Source: Parelaphostrongylus tenuis
Lineage: Eukaryota; Nematoda; Chromadorea; Rhabditida; Metastrongylidae
Assembly: GCA_019055375.1 (NCBI GenBank)
Contig: JAHQIW010006927.1
Span: 310,001-374,000, forward strand
Length of the DNA stretch: 64,000 nucleotides
Reading direction: 5' to 3'
How positions within the stretch are numbered: position 1 is the first letter of the stretch; the number at the start of each line of letters is the position of its first letter. Positions 36,701 through 64,000 of this stretch are shown here, in pieces. The translations under genes and the position numbers were made by a program. Below the pieces are notes generated by a model. That model saw nothing but the letters and a program-made list of their open reading frames with translations, searched no databases and was not told the origin of the DNA.

Positions 36701-39700
36701 CGACCAATTATTTTCGTTAAAAAAAAATGTTGATGGGAAGGCTTTAGGCGTTCGTTTTGTCAACGTTACTTTTTCGTAGATAATGGAACGGAAGTTATGT
36801 CTAGATAACTCGGCAATTGAACATATGTAACGAGTGAAATCTTTAGCAAAGCTCAAGTACAATTTAGTGCGGCGACCACGCTACTGATGACAATAATTTC
36901 GATCACCGAGAGGCAGGAGTGGGGCTTGCGGAGTGGTTAGTAATACAAGCCATAGGGAAGCAATTGTACTGGTTTGACCCCTCACCCGACACTCTCATGA
37001 AATCAGTCAACGAGCGCCTTACGAAACGCCACTTTTTTGCCGCGTGTTTTTTGAAATATTGAGGAGGACCTCTGCTTTTTGTCGGTTCCCTGTTATTCTT
37101 CACTAACTAGTATATTCGATGGAGTAGGAAACACAGAGCTTGGAGATGTTGTGCAATACATCCAAATATGTTTATCCTTCCAACTTTATTCGGGACCAAG
37201 AAGCCTTCTATCCATCCCGATTTGGCACATCGTGCCACATGTGTCTAGGAACACCTCTCTCCATTCCGGGAAGGACAGCTGCTTATGCTGAATATCTGGA
37301 AACGCTGTTAAATATCTATCTCAGGAACTTAAAGAGAACAATTCAACTAGTATTCAACTGTTGGTAGGGAAAATAATGTCCTCATGTTTTAGCCGAACCA
37401 AAATGCAAATCCGGAGATCTTCATAGATGACGAATGCAATACAACGAATCAAATGGAAGTGGTGGGAAACGCACAGCACGTAAGTCGAGTAACATGAGAA
37501 AGAAAGTAAACATACATAAAGAATCGAGAACTCGACATTCATTAAAAAAGACGCTTTATCGCACTATTGGTACTTTTTCTACTGAAATGTTGTTTTCTGA
37601 AATTTTCATCAAAGTTCAAGTCTGTTCAAATTGTCTCATAGTCTATTGTGAAAAATCCTAGATTTTCTGGGTTTTAATTTGGCTAGTAAAGTTCACAGAG
37701 CTAGCACATTTGTCTAAAGTTAAAAGGATCACGCATAAGACATTGAAAATCATCGGGACACCAGTGTTGTTTATCAGAGAGGTAGAGTATGTAACTTTGG
37801 TTTAAAACTCGCCTATACTCACCTTAAGATAAAGCTATCGGGGGAACGAATTCGCTTGCTACTCATGCTCGAATCGTGCGCGAAGAAAAATGCTAGTGAA
37901 GCTACATGCGAAATTTAATGGAGCTTCCTGTGGAGGACCCGTTTGCAACTGATCATCCAGACTGTTCTGTCCAGCTTTGAATTTCGCAAAGCACCTCCTA
38001 ACCGTTTCTTCTGCAACGGTATCACGGCCCCAAGCCTCATTAATCTTGCGCACCGCTTCATTAGCATTTTCCCTTACGCACCATTCGTGCATGAGTTCCA
38101 AGCGACTTTGTCCCGAAGATTGTTTAGTACTTGGGTTGATGCAAAAGTAGTGACGGCTTTAGACCTGAATTTTTGAATCATTACAACTAGGCTCAAAAAC
38201 TTTATACAGTCATCATGGGAACCATTGCAAGGAACACAAATTTGCCGGTCCTTTATGTCTGAAGGATACTCATGTGTTACCAGCTGAAGAAGACACTTCA
38301 GCGTCAATTTTATAGTACGATATTGCATATCAATCCTGGTCGTTAATGTATTACAGGTAAGACGAAAGCGTGCAGCAGTGTTGAAGATCAAGACCATGAC
38401 TGAACCAAGGCTAAATAACAAGCTTCGCAGACCTGGTCGACATGATGAACCACATCCATTTATATCGTCCATGTACTAATATAATGTAGCATTAAGCTGT
38501 TCGTCAGTCCCTTCCATATATATCAAACGAGGATGAGCGATATGCAAAACTTCCAATCCCAAGCGACGTAGAACCCTCGTTTGTCTAAAAATCTCATTCA
38601 TAATTTTATTTGTTCGCGCTAATTCTCTTCATCAGATTCCTTACGTAATTTGGGAGCTTCACAAATCATTCCCTATAGTTTGTTAATAATTATGGTGATT
38701 TCTTTGTTCCTCTTGCGTTGAATTCCTCAATTTTGTTTCAAGTTTAATCTATAAATGATTTTCCTCAGTCGGAATGCGTGGTTTATCTGAATGGTATACG
38801 GAAACGTATCTTTTTTTTCTCATCGAATCCCTTTAGTTTATCTTTAGTACTCATTTGATGGTTTATATTAGACCGGTAGCGGTCGATGGTCGTTTGGCTC
38901 ATGGGCAACTGCTTTGGCCTCAAACGGAAGAAAAAATGTGTGACGGAAGGTGAGATTTAATACTTTATCCTTAGTTAATTCTCTTTATCAATACGGCAAG
39001 TAGTTTGACACTTTAGGGGCCGCAATTAGTCGCTGCGCACGCGCAATTTCCATACTTGATTGAGGTTTTTTTTGCATTCTTTTTCAGAAAAACTCATGTA
39101 TTCTTGGACATTATGAGAGCCAAATTCATTTAGTCCTAATTTCAATTCTTTTCCAGAGGGTACACAATGTTCTTGTGCGATAAATGATACTTTGGCTTCA
39201 GAGTCTTATAGAACAGAGAGTTGTTGCAATTGTTTGGTTGTTGGGTTAATACCGAGATTTCTCGTGTACGTAGGAAAAGTGACTGTATCGTTGAAACTGA
39301 AGTAGATTGTGATTTTTTTCTGTGTAGATTTTGCTATCTGATTTCGTTTATTCTCGGACAGAGGCAGTTGATCTTCTTTTTCCGTCCCTTTCTTGGTCTT
39401 CACATTGCTATTAAATTTTTCTTCTTTTTCCAAGGTGCTATGGCTACTTTCTCTCTCGGTGCTGAATAGAGGCAGCTTGATGTGTGATGTCTTTTCTGAC
39501 ATATACGGCCTGAAGAGCTTTTGCACTGAGACCAATGGTGGCATAAGGATGCACGCATATGGCACAAGTTATTATTTTCGAGGAATCGATACCTTTCGTG
39601 CGGTGTTTTAGGCCATTTACAGTAGAGTAATTTAGAGTCTTTTGCAACAGATGCAAATAGGTCTCCATTGTCAGCATCACTTATGGTGAATGGAGCTAAC

Positions 39701-42700
39701 AAGCTGTTGAGCTTGCTTTCTGAGGTGTAGCGTGACATTATCTCTTTATTTTAGATAGTTTCGTCCAAAAATTGTAGCAGTAAGTGCATGTCGAAAATCC
39801 TTCGTGTTGTTTCCTTATGGTTTTTTTGTGGATTATTCAAGAAGACCTTTGTGCGTGCAATGACTGTCTATGTTTTCTTCTTCTCTAACCAGTTGAAAGC
39901 TCATAGCTCGTTTCTAAAGAATATCCTTTGATCCTGTGACCCAAGTGAGCTAAGAAAATCCCTGACTTCTTGAGGAGTTCTACAATTACTTCTACGGGGT
40001 TTCCGAATCCAGAAAGGAGAAAGCCAATGGCTTTGAAGTTATAATTGGTTAGCTGAGTTTCTTTATAGACCTTAGATGTTCTTCTTTTGATGAGCTGAGT
40101 AAATGATTGAACTTTGGAACGCGAAGAATTCTTGAGAGTTACTATTATGTTGAAAAGCCCCAAAAATTGCCTCAATCTTTTTTTGCTATGCGAAAGCTGG
40201 AATTGGAATGAATAGTCCTTAGCTCCAATCTCTTTGCAGCCGTAATATAGAAGGATGCATCGTTTCTTCTGCTCGTTGTCGAGAAGTTAGGTGATGTAAG
40301 CATTCACCCGGTGTGCATTTGAAAACTTTTGCAATGCCCATTGAGGCTTTGATGTGGTTTTTTCGAGAGTGCTTACACCTCCTAGCTTGTGTAAGCTATT
40401 TTGAACAAGGTTTAGTGTTGATTATCCTGCACGATTGTAGTGCTTGTCCCATCTTTACCTTTTGAGTTTTTTTTAAGACAGTTTCCAAATGCTTAGTAAG
40501 CCTTTGTAATCGCTTGTGGATTGTGAATACTAGTTGGGATGGTTAATTGATTAGTTCCAAATGAAAAATTGGGCTGACCTGAGTCCTATATTGAACTAGA
40601 GCTTTCGAGGTCGATGAAGCAGAAGTTTTGTAGTTGTAGACTAGAAAAAATCGTTTCCACATCAAAGCAGGTCTCTAAGTAGGTATTTTTCAGTTGAAAA
40701 GTAGTAATGGCAGTGAGCTGTCCCATAATGAATAAGGAGCGGTTTTGACGATTTGAAGGTATACGACAGGTGAGAAAGTGAGTAAGTGAGTTACACGAGC
40801 GTCGGTGTTACCAAGAGAAAAGCGAGTTGTTCGACCGATACTGTCTTCGAGGAGAAAGAGTTGACCGACCGATGCTGCATCCATGAAAGGAGCGAGTTGG
40901 ACTAGCCATGTTGAATTCACGAGGGCATGCGAAGTTATACGCGCGATAAAAGCAAGAGAAGAGCGAGTTGAATCGGCGATGCTGCGTCCACAAGGGTAGC
41001 GAGACAACGACGTTATAGGGGCGATAGTGGATCATCTGGAGAACTGAGCACGACGGCAGCCAGCTCTCAGATTAGCGTCGGCGTGCGGATGCTCCGGTAG
41101 CGAAGACTGCTGGTTATTATAAATACGCAATTTGCGGAGACGGAGTCGGGCCGCTCCCTGTAAATGGGTTCGCTGGATATCGCTGGGGTGTTGACTTGTG
41201 TACGTCTCTGACTATATCCTTGAAAAAACGACGACTTGTATAACTAATTAGGAATTATACAAATTATGGAAGCAGGCGAGAAAACAAAGAACGCCAAACG
41301 TCCGTTGTAGTCTTCTCATCGTCGCCACAGCTATTAAAAAAAAAAAGTGCTCGCTGGAAATTGAGCACAATGTTTAAGTCGTCTCTCTTCTAGCTATCGA
41401 ATTGCTGCGGAAAGTACATTGAGAAAGTCTGTGTCGTACAAAAAAGGCCATTAAAAAAATCTGGTATGGAGTACGACACATGCTGTATTGTAAAGATCGA
41501 ATTAGATTTGTTGTGAGGCTGTGAAAGTATAATGGCATTACTCGTATGTCGTAGGGGTGTACAAGTATTTTTCTGATGAAATACAATAGTTCGTGGCTTA
41601 ATTATGACTTTTCGTGGTATCTTTCTATATTCAAGATTTGCAAAAATTTGCTGTAGTGTTTCTCTCGTTTTGTGTGGTTGTGTAACAGCTTTATATAAGC
41701 TTGAACTAAAGGTCAAGTCGAGGTCAAATGAAAGTCGTTTCAGAGAGATTTATTTCTTTGTATGTTTTGAGTTTCAGATCACCCCACAGTTAGAAGATGG
41801 TTGGCTAGTTGCGATTTCTCTTCGGTGCCTGATATCGATGAAATCTCCATGGGACCTTCAGATAACTGTGTCATCATTGACAGCGTTCTTGGTGGCAATC
41901 ACGCTGTAAGCACGTATCAGTCATTGTTTCCGTACCTTTTTATGCGGCTAAGTAGAGTATCCCAAAGCAACTTTCTATTGGCTATGAGTTTGATTGTTTC
42001 TCACTTTTTTGATGAGCTGCGACGAGATGGTCATTACATTACTAATTTGCAACAGCTGAAAAAGAACATTCAAGCGTAATCTATTGCGAACAAGTAGTGC
42101 CATGAAATATTTCATGTCTGCTATTTTGTGTCTCCACTCGTGAGTACTGACCGTACATGTTGGTTTTAATGCACACGCATACTGTTACTCTGTTTTACGC
42201 TTGTGTTGGGAGTTGGTCGAAAAGAACTCTGCTTTTCAAAAATACAAACGACAGCTTTTCCACGAGTTCTCTGACCAAATATTTGGGTGATAATCGGCTA
42301 TTATTTTTACTTCTAATTGTTGCAGTGAATCATAATTTCGTGCAGTACCTTTCAATCCCATAGAGCAATAGAACTGGTGTTTTCTGTAGTCCTGTAATAT
42401 TCTAAACTCTTAGTTCTTTTCATCATGAAAATATTGCTATTTACTGTTAAAGAATCCGGTAAGTTCATAAAGACCACTGGTAATTAGGAGTGGTCCGGTG
42501 AGTCGTCCACGCAAAATTAGTTGTGGTTACGAAAAATTCGATAGACCTCTTTCATTCTAAGTAAGAATCCAAGATGCCTTTCTGTTAGCCAGGCTATCGA
42601 AGATAAAGGGGGCCCGGACACGTAAAGTGTTCTAATGACAACAAATGGACGAGAACCGTCCACGAGTATGTTCCTTAGGATTTCAAGCGCATCATAAAGA

Positions 42701-45654
42701 TATCATTTTTCTGATAGTCCAGACTCTACATGAAAAGCTCAGAAGAGAGATATGATGCTCAATAAATCCCTAGAGTTAGGAGGACCCTCTGTGCTGCTCT
42801 GGCATGCGATAGGGCAAGAAAAATGCCTTACCGTCCGCCTGAGTCATTCAACGATCTATGGGGCGTCAAGTGAACTAAATGGAACAGCACTCTTTTGTTG
42901 AACTGTAGCGTTTCATATGTATCTAGCATTTGTCTAACGTTTGAGGGTGTTGGTAAAAAAGAAATTCGAACAGATTATATGAAAAGGAATGCGTACCTAA
43001 CATCCCTTCATTGATCAAAAAAGCATTATCTCTAATCAGCATTTTTTTCTTCCGTCCCGTCTTTTCGGCTTGCTTTCAAAACCAAACAAGCATTTACTAG
43101 GTTGGAACGAAAGTTTCCATAGTATGATAAAACATTCAAAATTATGCATATATTCAGACAAAGAGCAACAACTATTCTTAAAATACACGCCATCATTATC
43201 CACCACATTTGCCATTGGTCCTCCAGGTATCGGATCTGATAGAAGTACCACTCGTTCGGCTTTGAATCAGAGAACTCTTAACATGCTTCTTCAACTTAAT
43301 CGAAAGATTTCAATTGGCGACCTTCCAAAAAGTGTTGCATTGATCGGAAAAGGCCGTAATAAGATGGAGCAACGTTCGGATATAGGGTGGATGCGGTAGA
43401 ATCTTAACTCCAGTTGCTCAAACTTTGCCCTGGTCTTTTTGGCTGTGTGTGGTTTTGCGTTGTATTGGTGAAACAAAGAGCGCTTTTAAAGAACAAGTTA
43501 CTCGTAAAGCATCAATAAAAATTTTTTGTTCCCCTGGACAATTCCATTCTGCAGCAGATATAGACAAATTATAAATCATTAGATGCGCAAGAAGTAGGCG
43601 TTTCAAATGATATTAAAATCACACGCGATTCTTGCGAAAAAAACGACATTCCCATCCAAACTATGGAAATTTTCTTTCCAACCTATTATTTTCAAGGGGC
43701 GAAGTCCGTGCTGACGTTAATGAAAACACACAACGAGTTACATTCTAGATATTACCAAAGGAGATCTTTCCGCGAGAATCTACAGTCTTCTTTTTACCAG
43801 AAAAGTGTTCAACAATCGATTGCAGTTATACAAGATTGTTTATGTCGGCTTCTATGAACTTTTTGTATCGTGTCGTTGTTGATGGTTAGTAAGTTGTACG
43901 AATAGAGTTAGTAGAACATGCAACTCAATAATGTTGGAATTTTATTGTGACAGAGCAATCTTTATAATTGTGCATATACTAGAGGTAAGTATGCCGCTTG
44001 CTCAGAACTAAATCAACAACTATGAAGTAGTTGGTTGGTGAAATGAGAGGTAGATTCTAGGATTAGAAGATTTGTGAAAACTCTCAATTGGGCGATTTAC
44101 AGTGATGGTATTAATCGACCATGTTGCTTCCTATGTCGAGGTTTTACCATTTGAAATCATAACAAGAACAGGGAGAAAAATTGAATTTTGCTCCTTGAAA
44201 GTGTAAACATCGTTTGATCATTAATGTTCTGTGAAGAGTTATTAGAATTTCACGAAGCCATGGTTTATTGAGGTGGTTCTTTTTCAATTGTGCGATAGTT
44301 TCGTTTCGAGTGTTTTGTCAAAACCACGCTCACATTTCGATATGCTTGGTAATGTTTTTCAAGCCCTGCATGAGGTCTTTTTTAAAGCAAATGTTCGATA
44401 GTTATTTGAAGTCGATGAAATTAGTTCTACTGCTGAATTAAATTTGTTTAAAGGATGTCGAGTGCGATGGATACACCACAGCTTTGGAAAACTTAGAAAG
44501 CGAAGATGAAGGCTGTGAAGATGTAATTGGAGCCCGACCATCATCTTCCACTGATGGTCGAAATAGAGTAGGTGTAGACATAATTACATATATATACTTG
44601 CTCGCAGAAACCACAAAATTTGTTCTTTTACCTGTTCCTTATGTGACTTATTCAGAGCGGATCCTCAACGTTTATTGATGAAGACAGTGTCTACGAAACA
44701 TCGGACGAACTTCTGCGGACAGAATTAGGACCTGTTCCAGAAGTCACTGTAACAATTTACTTCAGGTGTAGGTCAGCTAAAAATCTCCCGCTTCACAATC
44801 TGACATTTTCAGGTGATTCCCCCAACATGCTCTATAAAAAACAATGAACTATCTTTTGAGCTTGATGAGTCCGATATTGTAGAAGAGCTAGTTGAGGTAC
44901 GAATTACGATTTGAGAACCGACTTTCCATTCAACTTCTCCAACCATTATGAAATTTCTCGACGTCTTCGTCTTCTTTATGCTAGTGATTCGAATTGATGT
45001 CCCCAGTCGTCGTTCGCTCTCGTTGTGGTCTTCATTTTCGATTTGTTCGAGTCGCAACTTTTTAGTGGGAATACCGCTCGAATGTGGGACTTCATTCGGC
45101 GGTGTTCATATACGCAGGACGGTTATTGGTAGTGATTGTCCATTAAATACTATAATGCTGCAGCAATAAGGACGAACGACTGTGGACATCGGCTCTCTAG
45201 AAGACGAAGACCTCGTAACGTCAGCCGAATCAATTTATTTTTGTCAATTTCTTGGAACTGGTATATTTAATTAAGAATATCTAGTTAGTTTAGGTATGTA
45301 TTTGCTTTCATGTAACATAATTCAATTCTCTTTTATTTCTCAAGTTTTCTCATATAATGTTATTTAGTGGGGAAGAAATTATGATGCAAGACCAATTCGT
45401 CCTCTGCCAACTCCCCTGCGGAAGGTATTTATGTTGTTAGTGGACATTTTGAGTTACACCGCATTTATGACTGTATCGTTGGAATAAAGAATGATTGCTG
45501 CACTATGCTTCAAAATAAAGTTTTTCAGAATCTCATATCTCCGCGTGTTAATCTCGAGAAGTTAGTTGATGGTAAAGGTCGAGTTCGACGAACAGAACGT
45601 GTAAAACTCTACTTAGAACAGATTCGTCAAGCAACTCAACAGTTTACCTCTTAA
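30799..45654 (+). CDS. Coiled-coil protein, tentatively shugoshin-like
   Basis: If shugoshin, it protects centromeric cohesion and recruits PP2A or Aurora B factors; this is inference. Exons: 30799-30907, 30970-31034, 32507-32641, 32928-33022, 33090-33205, 34315-34415, 34489-34555, 34769-34932, 37111-37147 (weak), 37393-37479, 41778-41905, 44454-44567, 44656-44748, 44813-44896, 45368-45424 and 45529-45654. The start ATG follows a TTGCAG acceptor by 13 bases. Residues about 40-135 form a basic coiled coil (NRTIDELRTENTLLRRKL; DALIKERIERKLHKLR). The middle is Ser/Glu-rich and looks disordered. The end is basic (RPIRPLPTPLRK; GRVRRTERVK), as in shugoshins. The phase fits except at 34489 (one base off) and 37479 to 41778 (an exon is probably missing). 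The gene's reality is well supported by codon phase. Other coiled-coil kinetochore proteins are possible. Confidence 0.6.
31085..31430. repeat. S-MITE copy, long version
   Basis: The left half has GCCGCGGCCTCTGCACCTCC and GACGGTCTGCTGACCTCC. The right half has the inverted TCTAGGAGCAGAGGAGGTGG and GTGGGTCCACGGTCCCAAGA. Related to 13036 and 32152. In intron 2 of the coiled-coil gene. Confidence 0.6.
31585..31665 (-). repeat. SINE-A fragment
   Basis: It has TTGAGTGATATGCAAAACTT followed by a degraded B box (GCAGTTGAATCCTCATCTCA). No A box. Confidence 0.6.
31666..32151. other. Intron of the coiled-coil gene, nothing recognised
   Basis: AT-rich. No repeat or frame was recognised. Confidence 0.3.
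32152..32321. repeat. S-MITE copy, near-perfect palindrome
   Basis: The left arm GACCGTGGACCCAACCCTCT mirrors the right-arm AGAGGGTTGGGTCCATGGTC. An inner mirrored pair is AACCCCAGCG and CGCTGGGG. Total 170 bases, about 40 per arm. Confidence 0.8.
33284..34025. mobile_element. L-MITE copy 4 (742 bp)
   Basis: The outer ends are TTTCCGTTATCTAGGATCAA and the mirrored CCCGGATAACGAAAA. The interior has TCTGTGGAGACACGAAAAGC and TTGAGACGGTCTTTCTGGAA, matching the other copies. It lies in the intron after exon 5 of the coiled-coil gene. Confidence 0.85.
34030..34150 (-). repeat. SINE-A copy beside L-MITE 4
   Basis: It has AATGTTGAGCATTGTACAAA and CTTTGAATCTCGGGCGGAAT, then a degraded B box. It starts five bases after the L-MITE end. 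Confidence 0.65.
34933..36118. other. Intron of the coiled-coil gene, unclassified
   Basis: A T-rich stretch at 35580-35860 gives long open frames by composition alone. No exon or repeat was recognised. Confidence 0.3.
36119..36708. mobile_element. Fold-back mariner derivative 2 (about 590 bp)
   Basis: The ends are TGGGTCGTTCCATAAGTTAT and, mirrored, TGGTCGTTCCACAAGTTCTG, both continuing GGCACTA. The left half encodes, on plus, a transposase N-terminus (EAVRKINGLWSDDTIAE then a stop, WWFVKFKTD). The right half encodes another N-terminus on minus (MELSWEQIRLLLMDEW). The catalytic region is absent. Confidence 0.85.
36915..36990 (+). repeat. tRNA-like SINE head, family unclear
   Basis: It has GGCTTGCGGAGTGGTTAGTA (A box) and TACTGGTTTGACCCCTCACC (B box). 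No acceptor stem. Confidence 0.5.
37825..38125. mobile_element. Fold-back mariner derivative 3, ends lost
   Basis: The minus strand at 37930-38101 encodes ANEAVRKINEAWGRDTVAEE and RCFAKFKAGQNSLDDQLQ, the helix-turn-helix part of a mariner transposase. The left part (37830-37920) is the same 5' region inverted. No terminal repeats remain. Confidence 0.75.
38126..38534. other. Unassigned stretch with a 132-codon minus frame
   Basis: The frame at 38074-38472 runs out of the mariner relic. It has no family resemblance and is probably chance. Confidence 0.25.
38535..38600 (-). repeat. SINE-A fragment
   Basis: It has GAGCGATATGCAAAACTTCC and a degraded B box. The head is lost. Confidence 0.5.
39080..41100 (-). 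mobile_element. Decayed BEL/Pao-like retrotransposon, gag to protease part
   Basis: Minus strand, 5' to 3'. 40690-41040 is a repeat-rich leader. 39885-40175 looks like gag (LLSGFGNPVEVIVELLKK). 39400-39738 has a zinc-knuckle-like region: RYRFLENNNLC, then spaced Cys and His residues ending RHHTSSC, as in Pao-type gag. About 39100-39230 resembles the start of the aspartic protease (DSEAKVSFIAQE, where the family has Asp-Ser/Thr-Gly). Stops and frame changes separate the parts. There is no reverse transcriptase in the window and no clear paired LTRs. It lies in an intron of the coiled-coil gene. Confidence 0.6.
41101..41777. other. Intron segment, possible LTR remnant at its left
   Basis: 41040-41290 is less AT-rich and could be LTR sequence of the preceding element. 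The remainder is unclassified. Confidence 0.25.
41906..43097. other. Intron of the coiled-coil gene, nothing recognised
   Basis: No exon in phase and no repeat was recognised. Confidence 0.3.
43098..43685 (-). mobile_element. Deleted mariner with TIRs (588 bp)
   Basis: The terminal repeats are TAGGTTGGAACGAAAGTTTC at the left and, mirrored, TAGGTTGGAAAGAAAATTTC at the right, starting and ending in TA. The minus strand keeps the transposase C-terminal part: QYNAKPHTAKKTRAKFEQLE, then KKHVKS, then ANVVDNDGVYFK. The N-terminal half is deleted. A different mariner subfamily from the fold-back copies. Confidence 0.85.
43686..44274. other. Intron segment, nothing recognised
   Basis: No recognised element. 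Confidence 0.3.
44275..44380 (+). repeat. FB family terminus
   Basis: It has TTCGTTTCGAGTGTTTTGTC, CACGCTCACATTTCGATATG, then AAGCCCTGCATGAGGTC, in the family order. Confidence 0.5.
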
Positions 45655-45815
45655 AATATGCTTTCCTTTCCAAATTGCTCTGATGTTTTCGTTTGCACGT
45701 GTTATCTCATTGGACTCATCTTTGTACTAACCTATTGTTCATCGAACTTCACAAAACGGATGCATACCGGATAAGCTTCTTTCCTATTTTACAACATATG
45801 TACAACATAGACCGA

Positions 45816-45821
45816 AATAAA
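45816..45821 (+). promoter_or_regulatory. Polyadenylation signal of the coiled-coil gene
   Basis: AATAAA 162 bases past the stop at 45652-45654. A good position for a nematode 3' end. Confidence 0.55.
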
Positions 45822-46703
45822 ATATTTTTCTTTACTATCAACCTCGTAGACCTCTTATAATAACCTTTCTTTCTATTTCCTCATTCTTGTAACCAATTGA
45901 ATGTATTGCTCAGTAAGGTCTTCTACTTGTTTTTTGCCTAGCTACTAAAATGTTCATCATAAATGTAGTCTTTTCGATGAAGAATGTATCAGTCAAGTCT
46001 TAAGACAATCATTGTAACAATGTCTATTGAATTATAAAGCTTTATTCTAGTTCTACGTTGTGTTGGCGAGAACTTTTCACCTTACCCTTTGATTGATTGA
46101 TTTGTTCTATGAATTCAGCCATTGGCTTTCGTAATGTTACTGGGGTTTTCATGACGTCTTGAGAGTGTTACGGTGGTTTTCACCAAGAATGTTATCGTTG
46201 GAATCTAGATGTTGAACACATATTCGGAACATCTTCATTCGAAAATCATCTTAAAATAATCTGTGCTCTCTTGATGGGTTGAGGTAAGTCATATGGGCAA
46301 GAAATACGATCTCTAAGGCATTCTCGATAAGTTTAAAAATGAATGATATCATACAGTTCACACGGAATGACACAGGATCGGCTGAAAGGAATGATATGAA
46401 GTGCAAATGTGAAATTTTTTGAGTTTCTCATAGAAACAGTAAGGTTCAGGTTATCTGGGGTGGTTGACTTGTGAGTATGTCATCAAGAAGCGCTGGCTTT
46501 GTTCATCAATTTAGCGGATATCGCTCTGGAGCCTGGGGCTAGCATATTCGAAATGGACTTAGTCACAAGATTATAGCAGTTATAGACATTCTCCAGCGAG
46601 TTACTGAATATTTTTCATAATACCATAAGTGTTCCTTCTTCCTTCTTGATTTGTGGATGTATGGATTTCACGTCAAGAAGAACAAGGTGAAAGAAGCAGG
46701 CAG
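45822..46703. other. Convergent intergenic region
   Basis: It separates the 3' ends of the coiled-coil gene (plus) and the phosphatase gene (minus). No feature was recognised. Confidence 0.4.
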
Positions 46704-63830
<17,127 letters not shown>

Positions 63831-64000
63831 CTAAAATGAACAAATTATGAGTTCAACTGATCAATCCATTTTATCTAAACACGATACCGTTTGTTGCAAT
63901 TTCACCTTACGCGAACTCCTCAAATAAATCGTTTTAGTGCGGTAACTAGTTTAATAAATGATGCCTGAGATGCATCGCATACAATTATCTGGTAATAAAA

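Noticed and set aside
38865..38955. Plus-strand exon reading PVAVDGRLAHGQLLWPQTEE
   Set aside because: It has good splice sites, but its phases (2 in, 2 out) fit neither neighbour (37479 or 41778), so it was left out of the model. Worth an RNA-seq check.
39135..39235. Plus-strand exon of the coiled-coil gene near 39138
   Set aside because: Splice signals look fair, but the opposite strand continues the BEL/Pao-like protease region and the phase does not fit.

Overview
This window looks like nuclear DNA of a clade V (strongylid or hookworm-like) nematode. Five protein-coding genes are recognisable. They are built of short exons with TTTTCAG-type acceptors and long, repeat-packed introns. From memory, and not checked here, relatives of several of these genes lie on Caenorhabditis elegans chromosome III, with coq-10, mdt-11 and wip-1 close together on one cosmid. 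That would make this a conserved linkage group.

Layout. (1) 883-5248, plus strand: mitochondrial chaperonin hsp-60, with its N-terminal exons left of the window. (2) 6297-8992, minus: coenzyme Q-binding protein coq-10, first exon not found; a tandem pair of hammerhead-ribozyme-like motifs sits in its intron at 7322-7432. (3) 15141-15728, minus: a compact, complete Mediator subunit 11 gene. (4) 17084-23585, minus: a WASP-interacting protein (WIP/verprolin) gene of eight exons, complete from WH2 domain to WASP-binding C-terminus. (5) 30799-45654, plus: a coiled-coil protein of about 16 exons, tentatively shugoshin-like. (6) 46704 to beyond the right edge, minus: an EF-hand serine/threonine phosphatase (PPEF/rdgC type); one expected catalytic exon was not found and the 5' end is outside.

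The rest is mostly repeats. There are three tRNA-derived SINE families: SINE-A with the conserved tail AAGTTTTGCATATCACT, SINE-B of about 300 bp, and SINE-C with a Ser/Leu-like A box. There is a roughly 750-bp long-TIR non-autonomous DNA element (L-MITE) in four near-complete copies and one partial copy, and a smaller palindromic MITE (S-MITE). Mariner relics include fold-back copies carrying two opposed transposase N-termini. A second fold-back family (FB), an RTE LINE 3' fragment and a decayed BEL/Pao-like gag-protease fragment are also present.

The genes act in unrelated housekeeping processes: mitochondrial protein folding, ubiquinone chemistry, transcription, actin nucleation, probable centromere function and calcium-dependent dephosphorylation. 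Nothing suggests a shared pathway. Two one-base frame breaks in hsp-60, one in the phosphatase and probably one in the coiled-coil gene all fall at base runs. This points to residual assembly errors, not dead genes. All exon borders were worked out by eye from splice signals, codon phase and family knowledge.
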